From Pseudomonadota bacterium (GTDB lineage Bacteria > Pseudomonadota > Gammaproteobacteria > Burkholderiales > Burkholderiaceae_C): a stretch of DNA of 64,000 nucleotides. The notes under the pieces are model-generated. The model had not been told where the DNA came from, did no database searches, and saw nothing but the letters and a program-made list of their open reading frames with translations. The position numbers were made by a program, and so were the translations under genes. The stretch lies in contig JAKOZT010000037.1 in the NCBI GenBank assembly GCA_029779845.1, positions 142,083-206,082 on the forward strand. The letters are read 5' to 3'. Shown here piece by piece: positions 56,864 through 64,000 of this stretch (position 1 is its first letter; each line of letters starts with the position of its first letter).

Positions 56864-57922
56864 TCAGTCGGAGTCGTTGTCGAAGCGGGTGAGGTACCAG
56901 GCGTCGGCCGGCGGCAGCGCGAAGCCGCCCTCGGCCGCGACGCGCGCGAACACCGGCATCGCATCGTCGCGGCGCGACATGCCGGCGGCGGCGAGCGCGG
57001 CGTCGAGCGCCGCGCCGGCGAGCAGTTCCATCGAGATCGCGCCGATGCCCTCGTCGCGCAGCATGTTGGCGAACACCGTGACGGCCTGCGTCGCGTGGCG
57101 CGGCGCGGCGGCGAGGAAGAAGTCGCCGACCTCGGCGTCGCCGCCGTCGCCGTCGCGGCGCCAGACGAACCAGCCCGCCGGCGCGCCCGCGGCATCGTCG
57201 ATCCGGCTCAGCCGCCAGGCGCCGCGCCGGCCGGCGTCGAAGCGCCACGCCAGCGCGGCTGCGCTGCGTTCCGACAGCAGCGTCTGGACATCGCGGCGCG
57301 CCCACACCTCGTCGACGAAACCGTCGCCCCAGCTGGCCGGCTCGCAGCGCCAGCCGCGCGCGTCGCGCCAGCCGCGGCCGCGGTCGGCGAGCGCCAGCCA
57401 GTGGTCGGCGAACACGCTCGCGACGCCGGCCGCCGCCGCGGGCAGCCGCGTGGCGAGGCGCTCGCGCGTGCGCAGCAGCTTGACGTAGCGGTGCACGTGC
57501 GCCACCTTGGCCAGCCCGGCGCGCGCGCACACCGCGGTGGCCTTGCGGTTCGGCAGGCCGTAGACCAGGTCGAAGCCCTGCCCGGCCTGCGCGGTGGCGC
57601 GCTTCATCAGCATCAGCGCGGGGCCGAGCGAGCGGTGCGCGGGCTCGACGACGAAGTCGGCCATGCACGCCGCGCGCAGCACGCGCGCGCCCAGGTGCAG
57701 GCGGCGCTCGTGCAGGCCTTGCGCACCGAGCGCGGTGCCGCCGTCGTCGTCGAACAGCAGCACCGCCAGGCCGCTGCCGGCCGGGTTGCCGAGGTAGCCG
57801 TGCGCGAGCTTCCACGCCGCCGCGGCGGCGTCGCAGCCATCGAGATTGCGCGCCCACAGGCGCTGCAACTCGTCGGTGCGATCGCGAATGCCGGCAAGCT
57901 CCGTGCGGTATTGGGTGGGCAT
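56864..57922 (-). CDS. GNAT-fold N-acyltransferase, exopolysaccharide-type
   Basis: A 352-aa protein with two GNAT-like halves: residues about 1-155 include VVEPAHRSLGPALMLMKRA (the acyl-CoA pyrophosphate loop pattern) and DLVYGLPNRKA, and the second half (about 190-345) has a repeat-like fold ending in FFLAAAPRHATQAVTVFANMLRDEG. Such tandem GNAT/FemAB-like proteins occur beside AsnB and ACP genes in polysaccharide clusters and may use acyl-ACP. It starts the reverse-strand operon and is divergent from the aldose dehydrogenase, 132 nt away. Confidence 0.75.
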   Translation of the reverse strand: MPTQYRTELAGIRDRTDELQRLWARNLDGCDAAAAAWKLAHGYLGNPAGSGLAVLLFDDDGGTALGAQGLHERRLHLGARVLRAACMADFVVEPAHRSLGPALMLMKRATAQAGQGFDLVYGLPNRKATAVCARAGLAKVAHVHRYVKLLRTRERLATRLPAAAAGVASVFADHWLALADRGRGWRDARGWRCEPASWGDGFVDEVWARRDVQTLLSERSAAALAWRFDAGRRGAWRLSRIDDAAGAPAGWFVWRRDGDGGDAEVGDFFLAAAPRHATQAVTVFANMLRDEGIGAISMELLAGAALDAALAAAGMSRRDDAMPVFARVAAEGGFALPPADAWYLTRFDNDSD

Positions 57923-57971
57923 GAAGCGGCGCAGTGTAGGGGCGCAGGCCGGCCCGCCACCCCCCGTGCTT

Positions 57972-57988
57972 CGGGCCCGGCGGGCCCG
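57972..57988. repeat. GC hairpin between the divergent polysaccharide operons
   Basis: CGGGCCC (57972-57978) and GGGCCCG (57982-57988) form a perfect 7-bp stem with a 3-nt loop in the 132-nt gap between the GNAT and aldose dehydrogenase genes. No T-run follows. It could be a regulatory element. Confidence 0.5.
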
Positions 57989-58054
57989 CTGGGCACTCGA
58001 TCACGCAAGAATCGCGGCCGATTGCACACATTCCGGCCGAAGGAGGAACACGTC

Positions 58055-59158
58055 TTGTCGAATCGCACCCGCAACGCCGTCGTCGCCGCCGTGGTGGTGG
58101 CTTTCGCCGCCGCGGCGATCTGGGCCGTGCCGAAAGTGCTGCGCCGCCTGGACAACCAGGGCCTGCGCGCGGTGACCGTCGCCCGCGGCCTGCAGCACCC
58201 GTGGGCGCTGGCCTTCCTGCCCGACGGCCGCATGCTCGTCACCGAACGCCCCGGCCGCATGCGCATCGTCGCGCCCGACGGTGCGCTGTCGGCGCCGCTC
58301 GAAGGCCTGCCGCCGGTCGGCGTCAACGGCGAAGGCGGGCTGATGGACGTCGCCCTCGATCCGCAATTCGCCGCCAACGGCCTGATCTACTGGACCTTCG
58401 CCGAGCCCTCGCCCGCCGATGCGTCGAAGCTCGGCACGGCGGTGGCGCGCGGCCGGCTCGACGGGCAGCGCATCGTCGGCGCCGAAGTGATCCTGCGCCA
58501 GCAGGAAAAGAGCGACAACGGCCTGCACTTCGGCTCGCGCCTCGCCTTCGCGCCGGACGGCGCGCTGCTGGTCGGCCTGGGCGACCGCGGCGAGCGCAAC
58601 GCCGCGCAGGACAAGGCGAGCCTGCTCGGCAAGCTGGTGCGCATAGCGCCGGGCGGCGCGCGCGCCGAGATCTGGACGCTCGGCCATCGCAACATCCAGT
58701 CGCTCGCCTTCCGCCCCGGCAGCGGCGAGCTGTGGGCGCTGGAGCACGGGCCGCAGGGCGGCGACGAGCTGAACCTGATCCGCCGCGGGCTGAACTACGG
58801 CTGGCCGGTGGTGACACACGGCACCGAGTACGACACCGGCGCGACCATCGGCGAAGGCACGGCCAAGCCGGGCATCGAACCACCCGTCGCATGGTGGGGG
58901 CCGAAGTCGATCGCGCCCAGCGGCATGGCCTTCCTCACCAGTGCGCGCTACCCGGGCTGGGAGGGTCAACTGTTCGTCGGCTGCCTGCGCCTGCGCTCGC
59001 TGCTGCGCATCCGGCTCGAGGGTGGCCGCGTCATCGAGCAGCAGCATCTGTTGACCGGGCTGTCCGAGCGCATCCGCGACGTGCGCCAGGGGCCGGACGG
59101 CTGGCTCTACCTGCTGACCGACAGCCCCGACGGCCGCGTGCTGCGCGTGGAGCGCTGA
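58055..59158 (+). CDS. PQQ-dependent aldose sugar dehydrogenase-like protein
   Basis: A six-bladed beta-propeller of the soluble aldose dehydrogenase (YliI/Asd-like) family, 367 aa. An N-terminal hydrophobic segment (about residues 8-26) gives a membrane anchor or signal. Family landmarks are GLQHPWALAFLPDGRMLVTERPG, EGGLMDVALDP, LHFGSRLAFAPDGALLVGLGDRGERNAAQD and LWALEHGPQGGDELN. The start is TTG at 58055, supported by AGGAGG (58041-58046) with 8-nt spacing. It probably oxidises a sugar in the periplasm, with PQQ supplied from elsewhere. It is divergent from the GNAT gene. Confidence 0.85.
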   Translation: MSNRTRNAVVAAVVVAFAAAAIWAVPKVLRRLDNQGLRAVTVARGLQHPWALAFLPDGRMLVTERPGRMRIVAPDGALSAPLEGLPPVGVNGEGGLMDVALDPQFAANGLIYWTFAEPSPADASKLGTAVARGRLDGQRIVGAEVILRQQEKSDNGLHFGSRLAFAPDGALLVGLGDRGERNAAQDKASLLGKLVRIAPGGARAEIWTLGHRNIQSLAFRPGSGELWALEHGPQGGDELNLIRRGLNYGWPVVTHGTEYDTGATIGEGTAKPGIEPPVAWWGPKSIAPSGMAFLTSARYPGWEGQLFVGCLRLRSLLRIRLEGGRVIEQQHLLTGLSERIRDVRQGPDGWLYLLTDSPDGRVLRVER

Positions 59159-59392
59159 CCAGCATGGACTTCCTGCACAGTTATCCCGTGCACAACCAAC
59201 GGCAAGACCCGAAACCCATGGATGCGGGCTGGCCTCAGCGGTCCTGCCGCAGGCATAGTCCAGTCTCGGGCTCGTCATGTTTCGTCATGAATCAGAAGTG
59301 ATGAGCCCTCCCACCGAATCTCCAGCCCCACAGCCTGCTCGCTTCGCTCCGCCGTGTCCGACGTTGCCGCTTCCACGAACCGCCAAAAGCCG

Positions 59393-60949
59393 ATGAGCAA
59401 CGCCGCACCCGCGCGCCAGGGCACGATCATCGGCGCGGCCCTGCTGGTCACCGGCTCGACCTACATCGCCTTCACGCTCGGGCTGATCGCCAACGCGCTG
59501 GCCGCGCGCACGCTCGGGCCCGACGACTTCGGCCGCTACGCCTACGTGATCTGGCTCAGCGGCGTGCTGGTGATCATCGCCAACAACGGCCTGACGACCA
59601 CCGCGATCCGCTTCATCTCCGAACTGCGCGGCGCCGGCCGCGGCGCCGACGTGGGCGCCGTGCACGGCTGGCTGTGGAAGCGCCAGCTGGCCTGCTCGCT
59701 GGCCACCATCGCGGCGATGGGGCTGGGCGCCTCGCTGCTCACGCCGAGCGACTGGAAGGCCGGCCTCGTCGTCTTCGCCGTCGTGGTCGCCGTCACGGTG
59801 TTCGCCAAGTCGATCTACCTGTTCGACGTCTCGGCGGCCAAGGGCCACCGCGAGTTCGGCGTCGAGGCGACGTCGACGGTCGTGCTCAGCGTGCTGAACG
59901 CCGCCGTGGTGGTGGCACTGTACTGGCTGCACGCCGGGCTGCTGCCGTTCCTGTGGGCTTTCGTGGTGATCAGCGTCGGCTACGCCGTCGCCGCGCGCTG
60001 GCTGGTGCGGCGGCGCGGCATCGCGGCCAGCCGCGAGCCCGTCGATCCGGCGCTGCGCGCGCGCCTCGGCCAGCATCTGTTCTGGACCATCATCCTGTGC
60101 CTGATCGCCGCCTTCGGCAATCGCGCCGCCGAGACCTATCTGCTCAACCACCTGTGGACGGCCGCCGACGTCGGCTACTTCGCGATCGCCGCGGCGCTGT
60201 GCCGCGGCGGCGCCGAGATGCTGACCTCGGGCCTGAACTCGGTGCTGATGCCGCTGATGGCGCAGGGCTATGGCGAGGACGGCGTGGCGCGCGTGCGCGA
60301 GATGCTCGCCGCCTCGGTGCGCTACTTCGCCTTCGCCGGCCTGGTGCTGGCGGGCGTCGGCGCATTCTGGGCGGAAGGCCTCATCACGCTGATCTACGGC
60401 GCGAAGTACCAGGCCGCCATCCCGGTGTTCCAGGTGATGGTGGTCGCCACCGGCCTGGGCCTCAGCCTGGGTGCGTTCGGCGCGGTGCTCTCCACCACCG
60501 ACAACCAGCGCGTGCGCGCCACCTCGGCGGGCATCCTGGTCGCGCTCGGCGCCGGGCTGGCGCTGGCGCTGGTGCCCAAGTTCGGCCTGATGGGCGCGAC
60601 CGCGTCGGTGGCCATCGGCGCGGTGCTCTCGCTGATGGTGGTGGCGCGCGTCGTCAACCGCACCATCGGCGCGCGGCTGCCGTGGAAGGAACTGAGCCGC
60701 CAGGCGCTCGCCGCCGCGCTGGCCGCCGCCGTGGCCGGCGCGATCGCGTTCGCCTGGCCGCACCTGATGGTCAAGTTCGCCGTCGGCGCAGGCTATGTGC
60801 TGTTGCTCACGGCCGCGTCGATCCGCTTCGGCGCCTGGACCGACAACGACGCCAGACTGATCCTCGAGTTCGCTCAGCGCAGGCCGAAGCAGTTGGGATG
60901 GCTGGCGCGCTGGATCGAGGCGCGAACGAACGACACCAAAAGCCGCTGA
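59393..60949 (+). CDS. Wzx-type polysaccharide flippase
   Basis: An inner-membrane protein with 14 predicted helices (MATE/MOP superfamily, Polysacc_synt type), 518 aa. It begins GTIIGAALLVTGSTYIAFTLGLIANALAARTLGPDDFGRYAY, split over TM1-2, the standard opening of Wzx flippases. It flips lipid-linked repeat units across the membrane. The ATG at 59393 is preferred; an in-frame GTG at 59354 would add 13 residues. Neither has a clear Shine-Dalgarno. Downstream genes run in the same direction. Confidence 0.85.
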   Translation: MSNAAPARQGTIIGAALLVTGSTYIAFTLGLIANALAARTLGPDDFGRYAYVIWLSGVLVIIANNGLTTTAIRFISELRGAGRGADVGAVHGWLWKRQLACSLATIAAMGLGASLLTPSDWKAGLVVFAVVVAVTVFAKSIYLFDVSAAKGHREFGVEATSTVVLSVLNAAVVVALYWLHAGLLPFLWAFVVISVGYAVAARWLVRRRGIAASREPVDPALRARLGQHLFWTIILCLIAAFGNRAAETYLLNHLWTAADVGYFAIAAALCRGGAEMLTSGLNSVLMPLMAQGYGEDGVARVREMLAASVRYFAFAGLVLAGVGAFWAEGLITLIYGAKYQAAIPVFQVMVVATGLGLSLGAFGAVLSTTDNQRVRATSAGILVALGAGLALALVPKFGLMGATASVAIGAVLSLMVVARVVNRTIGARLPWKELSRQALAAALAAAVAGAIAFAWPHLMVKFAVGAGYVLLLTAASIRFGAWTDNDARLILEFAQRRPKQLGWLARWIEARTNDTKSR

Positions 60950-60984
60950 ACGGGCATGGCAAGAAGCGGCGGAGCAGGGCAAGC

Positions 60985-61971
60985 ATGACACTGGAGCACG
61001 CGCTGATTCGGGGGCTCGGCAGCTTGATCGCGCCGGGGGGCAGGCAGGGCCGGCTGGCCGTGTTGATGTACCACCGCGTGCTCGCGGAGGCCGACCCGAT
61101 CCACGACTTCGGCACGCCTGTTTCGACCTTCGACGCGCAGATGGCCGCGCTCGCCGACGTGTTCAACGTGCTGCCGCTGGCCGAAGCCGTGGAGCGCATG
61201 CACGCGGGCACCCTGCCGCCGCGCGCCGTGGCCATCACCTTCGACGACGGCTACCGCGACAACGTCGAGGTGGCCTGCCCGATCCTGCGCCGGCACGGGC
61301 TGAGCGCGACCTTCTTCATCTCCACCGCGATGCTCGACGGCGGCATCATGTTCCACGATGCCGTCTCGGAGGTGATCCGCCGCTTCCCCGCGGACCATAT
61401 CGAGCTGGCCTGGCTTGGCCTGGGCACGCTGCCGCTGAACGAGCCGGGCTCGCGCTGCGCGGCCATCGACCGCATCGCGCGCGCGATCAAGCCGGGGGCT
61501 CCGCAGCAGCGTTTCGAGATCACTCGCAAGCTCGCCGACAGCGCCGGCATCGCGCTGCCGACCGACCTGATGATGACCGACGACCATGTGCGGCAGCTCG
61601 CCGCGAGCGGCATGGAGATCGGCGGGCATACGCACGACCACCCGATCCTGACCTCGATCAGCGACGACGAGGTGCGCGAGCAGATCATGGTCAACCGGCG
61701 CAGGCTGGAGTCGATCACCGGCCGGACGCTGACGCTGTTCGCCTACCCGAACGGCAAGCCGAACCAGGACTACACGGTGCGGCATGCGGCGATCGTGCGC
61801 GAGTGCGGCTACCGCGCCGCGGTCAGCACCGCCTACGGCAGCGGCGGCATGGAGACCGACCTGATGCAGATCCCGCGCATCGCGCCGTGGGAGATGAGTA
61901 CTCGCGGGTTCGTGCTGCGGTTGGTGGCCTTCGGGCAGCGCACGCGCAATCTGCACACCTCGGCCGCCTGA
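60985..61971 (+). CDS. Polysaccharide deacetylase
   Basis: A CE4/NodB-fold deacetylase of 328 aa. The metal and catalytic aspartates are in AITFDDGYRDN, and the metal histidines in IGGHTHDHP (HxxxH). Additional landmarks are LAVLMYHRVLAE and LFAYPNGKPNQDYTVRHAAIVREC. No signal peptide is evident, so it may act at the cytoplasmic side or be membrane-associated. It would remove N-acetyl groups from the polymer or its precursors. It lies 35 nt after the flippase and 2 nt before the beta-helix gene. Confidence 0.9.
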   Translation: MTLEHALIRGLGSLIAPGGRQGRLAVLMYHRVLAEADPIHDFGTPVSTFDAQMAALADVFNVLPLAEAVERMHAGTLPPRAVAITFDDGYRDNVEVACPILRRHGLSATFFISTAMLDGGIMFHDAVSEVIRRFPADHIELAWLGLGTLPLNEPGSRCAAIDRIARAIKPGAPQQRFEITRKLADSAGIALPTDLMMTDDHVRQLAASGMEIGGHTHDHPILTSISDDEVREQIMVNRRRLESITGRTLTLFAYPNGKPNQDYTVRHAAIVRECGYRAAVSTAYGSGGMETDLMQIPRIAPWEMSTRGFVLRLVAFGQRTRNLHTSAA

Positions 61972-61973
61972 CC

Positions 61974-63479
61974 ATGGCGACGCTGCGCGCCTTCGCCCGC
62001 CTGCTCGCGCCGCTGCTGGCGTCGTGGCCGATGATCGCGGCGGCACAAGCGGATCCGCTGGCCGACGTCGGTACCTGCGTGCCCTCGGGCAAGGGCACCG
62101 ACTACCCGGTCGGGCCGGAGCCGGGCCAGATCGCAGAGCTGGACGACGTGCCCTGGGAGCGCCTGGGCAGCGGCGACACGGTGCGCATCTTCGCGCGGCC
62201 GCAACCATACCGCGGCAAGATCCTCATCCACGGCCGCGGCACGCCCGACGCGCCGGTGCGGGTCTGCGGCGTGCGCGACGCCGCCGGGCGGCGCCCGGTG
62301 ATCGACGGCAGTGGCGCGCAGGCGCGCCGCGGCCTCGCCTACGGCCACGCGCTGCACGAATCGCGCTCGGTGGTGCTGGTCAACCGGCTCGGCTCGCAGG
62401 CGTGGCAGGCGTTTCCGGAGAACGTCGTGATCAGCGGGCTGCACGTCCGCGGCGCGCATCCGGACAACGGCTTCACCGACTCGAAGGGCGAACCGCAGCG
62501 CTACCAGAAGTTCGGCGCCTGCATCTGGATCGAGCGCGGCGAGGGCATCACGATCGCCGACAACGAGATCAGCGATTGCGCCCAGGGCATCTTCAGCCGC
62601 TCGACGAGCGACGGTGATTTTGCCGTCACCAAGCGGCTGCGCATCGCCGGCAACCACCTGCACGACAACGGCATCGCCGGCAGCGACCGCGAGCATGCGG
62701 CCTACGTGCAGAGCGTCGACGTCGTCTATGAATTCAACCGCTTCGGCCGGATGCGCGAAGGCGCGGGCGGCAATGCGATCAAGGACCGCTCGGTCGGCAC
62801 CGTGGTGCGCTACAACCGCATCGAGGACGGCGCGCGCGCGATCGATCTCGTCGAGGCGGAGGACTATGCCGATGCGGCGCGCCAGGATCCGCGCTACCGC
62901 GAGACCTTCGTCTACGGCAACGTCATCGTCAAGGACGGCCGCAAGGGCTCGACGGTCCACTACGGCGGCGACCACGCCGGCAGCGAAGCCAACTACCGCA
63001 AGGGCACGCTCTACTTCTTCCACAACACGGTGCGCCTGACCGGCAACGGCTACGGCGTGCTGTTCCAGCTCTCGACGACCGAGGAGACGGCGCAGATCTG
63101 GAACAACGTCTTCCTGTTCGACGACGCGATTCCCCATCCGCGCATGCGCGCGGGGCAGGACAACGCGGACGGCATCGAGTCGGGCGGCATCGTCCAGCTC
63201 GATCGCAACTGGATCGTCGCGCGTTGGAGCGACGCCGGCCCCTGGCACAAGGTCGGCGGGCAGTTGCGCGGCGCGAACCGCCTGCTGACCGGGGCACGCG
63301 CGCCGGTCGATGCGGCCACGTTGAAGCCGCTGCCGGCCTCGCCGCTCACCGGCGCCGGCGTCGCCGGCCCCGACAGAGCGCGATCGCACGAAGTGAAATG
63401 GCAGCCTGGGCCCGATGGGGAAGCCGTCGCCCGAAGATCGAGCGGCGCGGGCAGCACTCTGGGCGCGCTGGCGCCGTAA
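61974..63479 (+). CDS. Secreted right-handed beta-helix protein
   Basis: A 501-aa exported protein. Signal peptide about residues 1-25 (ending IAAAQA), then the domain CVPSGKGTDYPVGPEPGQIAEL and PWERLGSGDTVRIF, followed by parallel-beta-helix repeats (NVVISGLHVRG, GITIADNEISDCAQGIF, RLRIAGNHLHDNG, VVRYNRIEDG, LYFFHNTVR). Such folds include polysaccharide lyases and epimerases; no catalytic residues can be assigned by eye. Starts 2 nt after the deacetylase stop. It is paralogous to the lipoprotein gene that follows, sharing the CVxSGKGTDY start and the GDTVRIF block. Confidence 0.82.
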   Translation: MATLRAFARLLAPLLASWPMIAAAQADPLADVGTCVPSGKGTDYPVGPEPGQIAELDDVPWERLGSGDTVRIFARPQPYRGKILIHGRGTPDAPVRVCGVRDAAGRRPVIDGSGAQARRGLAYGHALHESRSVVLVNRLGSQAWQAFPENVVISGLHVRGAHPDNGFTDSKGEPQRYQKFGACIWIERGEGITIADNEISDCAQGIFSRSTSDGDFAVTKRLRIAGNHLHDNGIAGSDREHAAYVQSVDVVYEFNRFGRMREGAGGNAIKDRSVGTVVRYNRIEDGARAIDLVEAEDYADAARQDPRYRETFVYGNVIVKDGRKGSTVHYGGDHAGSEANYRKGTLYFFHNTVRLTGNGYGVLFQLSTTEETAQIWNNVFLFDDAIPHPRMRAGQDNADGIESGGIVQLDRNWIVARWSDAGPWHKVGGQLRGANRLLTGARAPVDAATLKPLPASPLTGAGVAGPDRARSHEVKWQPGPDGEAVARRSSGAGSTLGALAP

Positions 63480-63619
63480 GACGGCGGCCGCCGATAGCAG
63501 TTACAAGTTTCCGCCCTCGGTTACTCACGCTGTTACCGGCTCCCCCTCATCTGCGGGGACAATCGCGGCCAGTCCGTTGCCTGGAGGCGACGGATCGCTT
63601 GCTGGCTCCGGATTTCAAG
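63480..63619 (+). promoter_or_regulatory. Intergenic gap before the second beta-helix gene, with three GTTAC repeats
   Basis: The 140-nt gap holds three direct GTTAC copies starting at 63500, 63520 and 63532. No terminator hairpin with T-run is clear. It could be a separate promoter or operator region for the lipoprotein gene; this is only a suggestion. Confidence 0.3.
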
Positions 63620-64000
63620 ATGAAGAACTCGCTCTCCCGCCTCGACCAACTGCGCCACCTGATGGGCGCGGTGGCGATCATCACCTTGACCGCCTGCGGC
63701 GGCGGCGGATCGGGCCTCACCGCCGTCGACGCGGGCACGGACACCGGCACCGGCACCGGCACCGATGGATCGACCGCCAGCCCGGCGCCCGTCACCACCA
63801 CGCCGGCCCCCTCACCGGTCAGCCTTTCCGCCTGCGTTGCCTCTGGCAAGGGCACGGACTACCAGGTGGGGCCGAACTCGGGCCAGTTGGCCAACCTGTC
63901 GGACGTGCCGTGGGAGAGCCTGAAGGCCGGCGACACCGTGCGCATCTTCTATCGCTCCACCCCCTACGCCGGCAAGTTCCTCATCGCCGCGCAAGGCACC
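63620..64000 (+). CDS. Beta-helix lipoprotein paralogue, cut by the window end
   Basis: Partial gene; 127 codons are visible. Residues about 1-26 form a lipoprotein signal (AIITLTAC, lipobox LTAC with Cys at about 26), followed by a Gly/Ser/Thr-rich linker with a TGTGTG repeat. From about residue 70 the sequence is clearly homologous to the start of the preceding gene: CVASGKGTDYQVGPNSGQ and PWESLKAGDTVRIFYRSTPY. The parent protein probably continues as a beta-helix. Being a lipoprotein, it would be anchored to a membrane, whereas its neighbour is soluble. Confidence 0.8.
   Translation, partial: MKNSLSRLDQLRHLMGAVAIITLTACGGGGSGLTAVDAGTDTGTGTGTDGSTASPAPVTTTPAPSPVSLSACVASGKGTDYQVGPNSGQLANLSDVPWESLKAGDTVRIFYRSTPYAGKFLIAAQGT

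Noticed and set aside
59159..59353. Small gene between the aldose dehydrogenase and the flippase
   Set aside because: Short frames with ATGs exist (near 59164 and 59219) but none has a good ribosome site or a recognisable pattern.
49725..64000. Exosortase/PEP-CTERM system
   Set aside because: Gene types resemble exosortase-associated clusters, but I found no exosortase and no protein ending in a PEP-CTERM type tail.

Overview
The window is high-GC, gene-dense bacterial chromosome with short gaps, many 1-4 nt stop/start overlaps and polycistronic layout. Gene content points to a betaproteobacterium of the order Burkholderiales, probably the Rubrivivax/Leptothrix/Methylibium/Piscinibacter side: flhB-flhA-flhF-flhG'-fliA order, a BPSS1780-type membrane protein, a TIGR04438-type Trp-rich mini-protein, the aat-bpt pair, and a family of G/C-rich intergenic repeats of a kind I associate with these genomes. 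This is inference from gene families, not from a marker gene. There is no rRNA, CRISPR array, integrase or complete insertion sequence. One tRNA gene (Val, anticodon CAC) is present.

Layout. 1-7.0 kb: the end of a MarR regulator, then a flagellar operon (flhB, flhA, flhF, a FlhG-like protein without a P-loop, fliA) with a membrane methyltransferase attached. 7.7-14.6 kb: a short DUF6502-like protein, a 565-nt gene-free stretch full of nested inverted repeats, polA (reverse), then DUF2782, thrB, a membrane protein and an SDR. 14.6-25 kb: housekeeping and metabolism (PhoX-type phosphatase, ParA-like ATPase, acyl-CoA ligase, gcdH, aat-bpt, FAD oxidoreductase, tRNA-Val, dnaQ, lgt). 25-28.5 kb: a LysR gene divergent from ilvD, a Trp-rich mini-protein and a cytochrome c.

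28.6-37.0 kb looks like an accessory island with visibly lower GC and different codon use. It holds a PchR-like AraC regulator, a TonB-dependent receptor behind a good Fur-box match, a second AraC regulator, and a divergent operon of a XylA-like ferredoxin reductase, an AlkB/XylM-type membrane hydroxylase and a GMC (AlkJ-like) alcohol dehydrogenase. It reads as a methyl- or alkyl-group oxidation module next to an iron-uptake gene. 37-46.7 kb holds acyl-CoA metabolism that could take the resulting acids onward: a FadB-like protein missing its dehydrogenase domain, a thiolase, a thioesterase, and a liv-type ABC transporter operon containing an acyl-CoA synthetase. 46.9-49.7 kb is an alkylation-repair operon (Ada-AlkA fusion, ogt, EamA transporter).

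49.7-64 kb is an exopolysaccharide-type region. One arm (reverse) encodes GNAT, AsnB, an acyl-AMP ligase, an acyl carrier protein, a NAD-synthase-like ligase and, 116 nt further on, an ExeA-type AAA ATPase fused to a UDP-GlcNAc 2-epimerase fold that seems to have lost its catalytic residues. The other arm (forward) encodes a soluble aldose dehydrogenase, a Wzx-type flippase, a polysaccharide deacetylase and two tandem beta-helix proteins, the second a lipoprotein cut by the window end. The two most novel-looking items are the ATPase/pseudo-epimerase fusion with its acyl-transfer neighbours, and the hydroxylase island.
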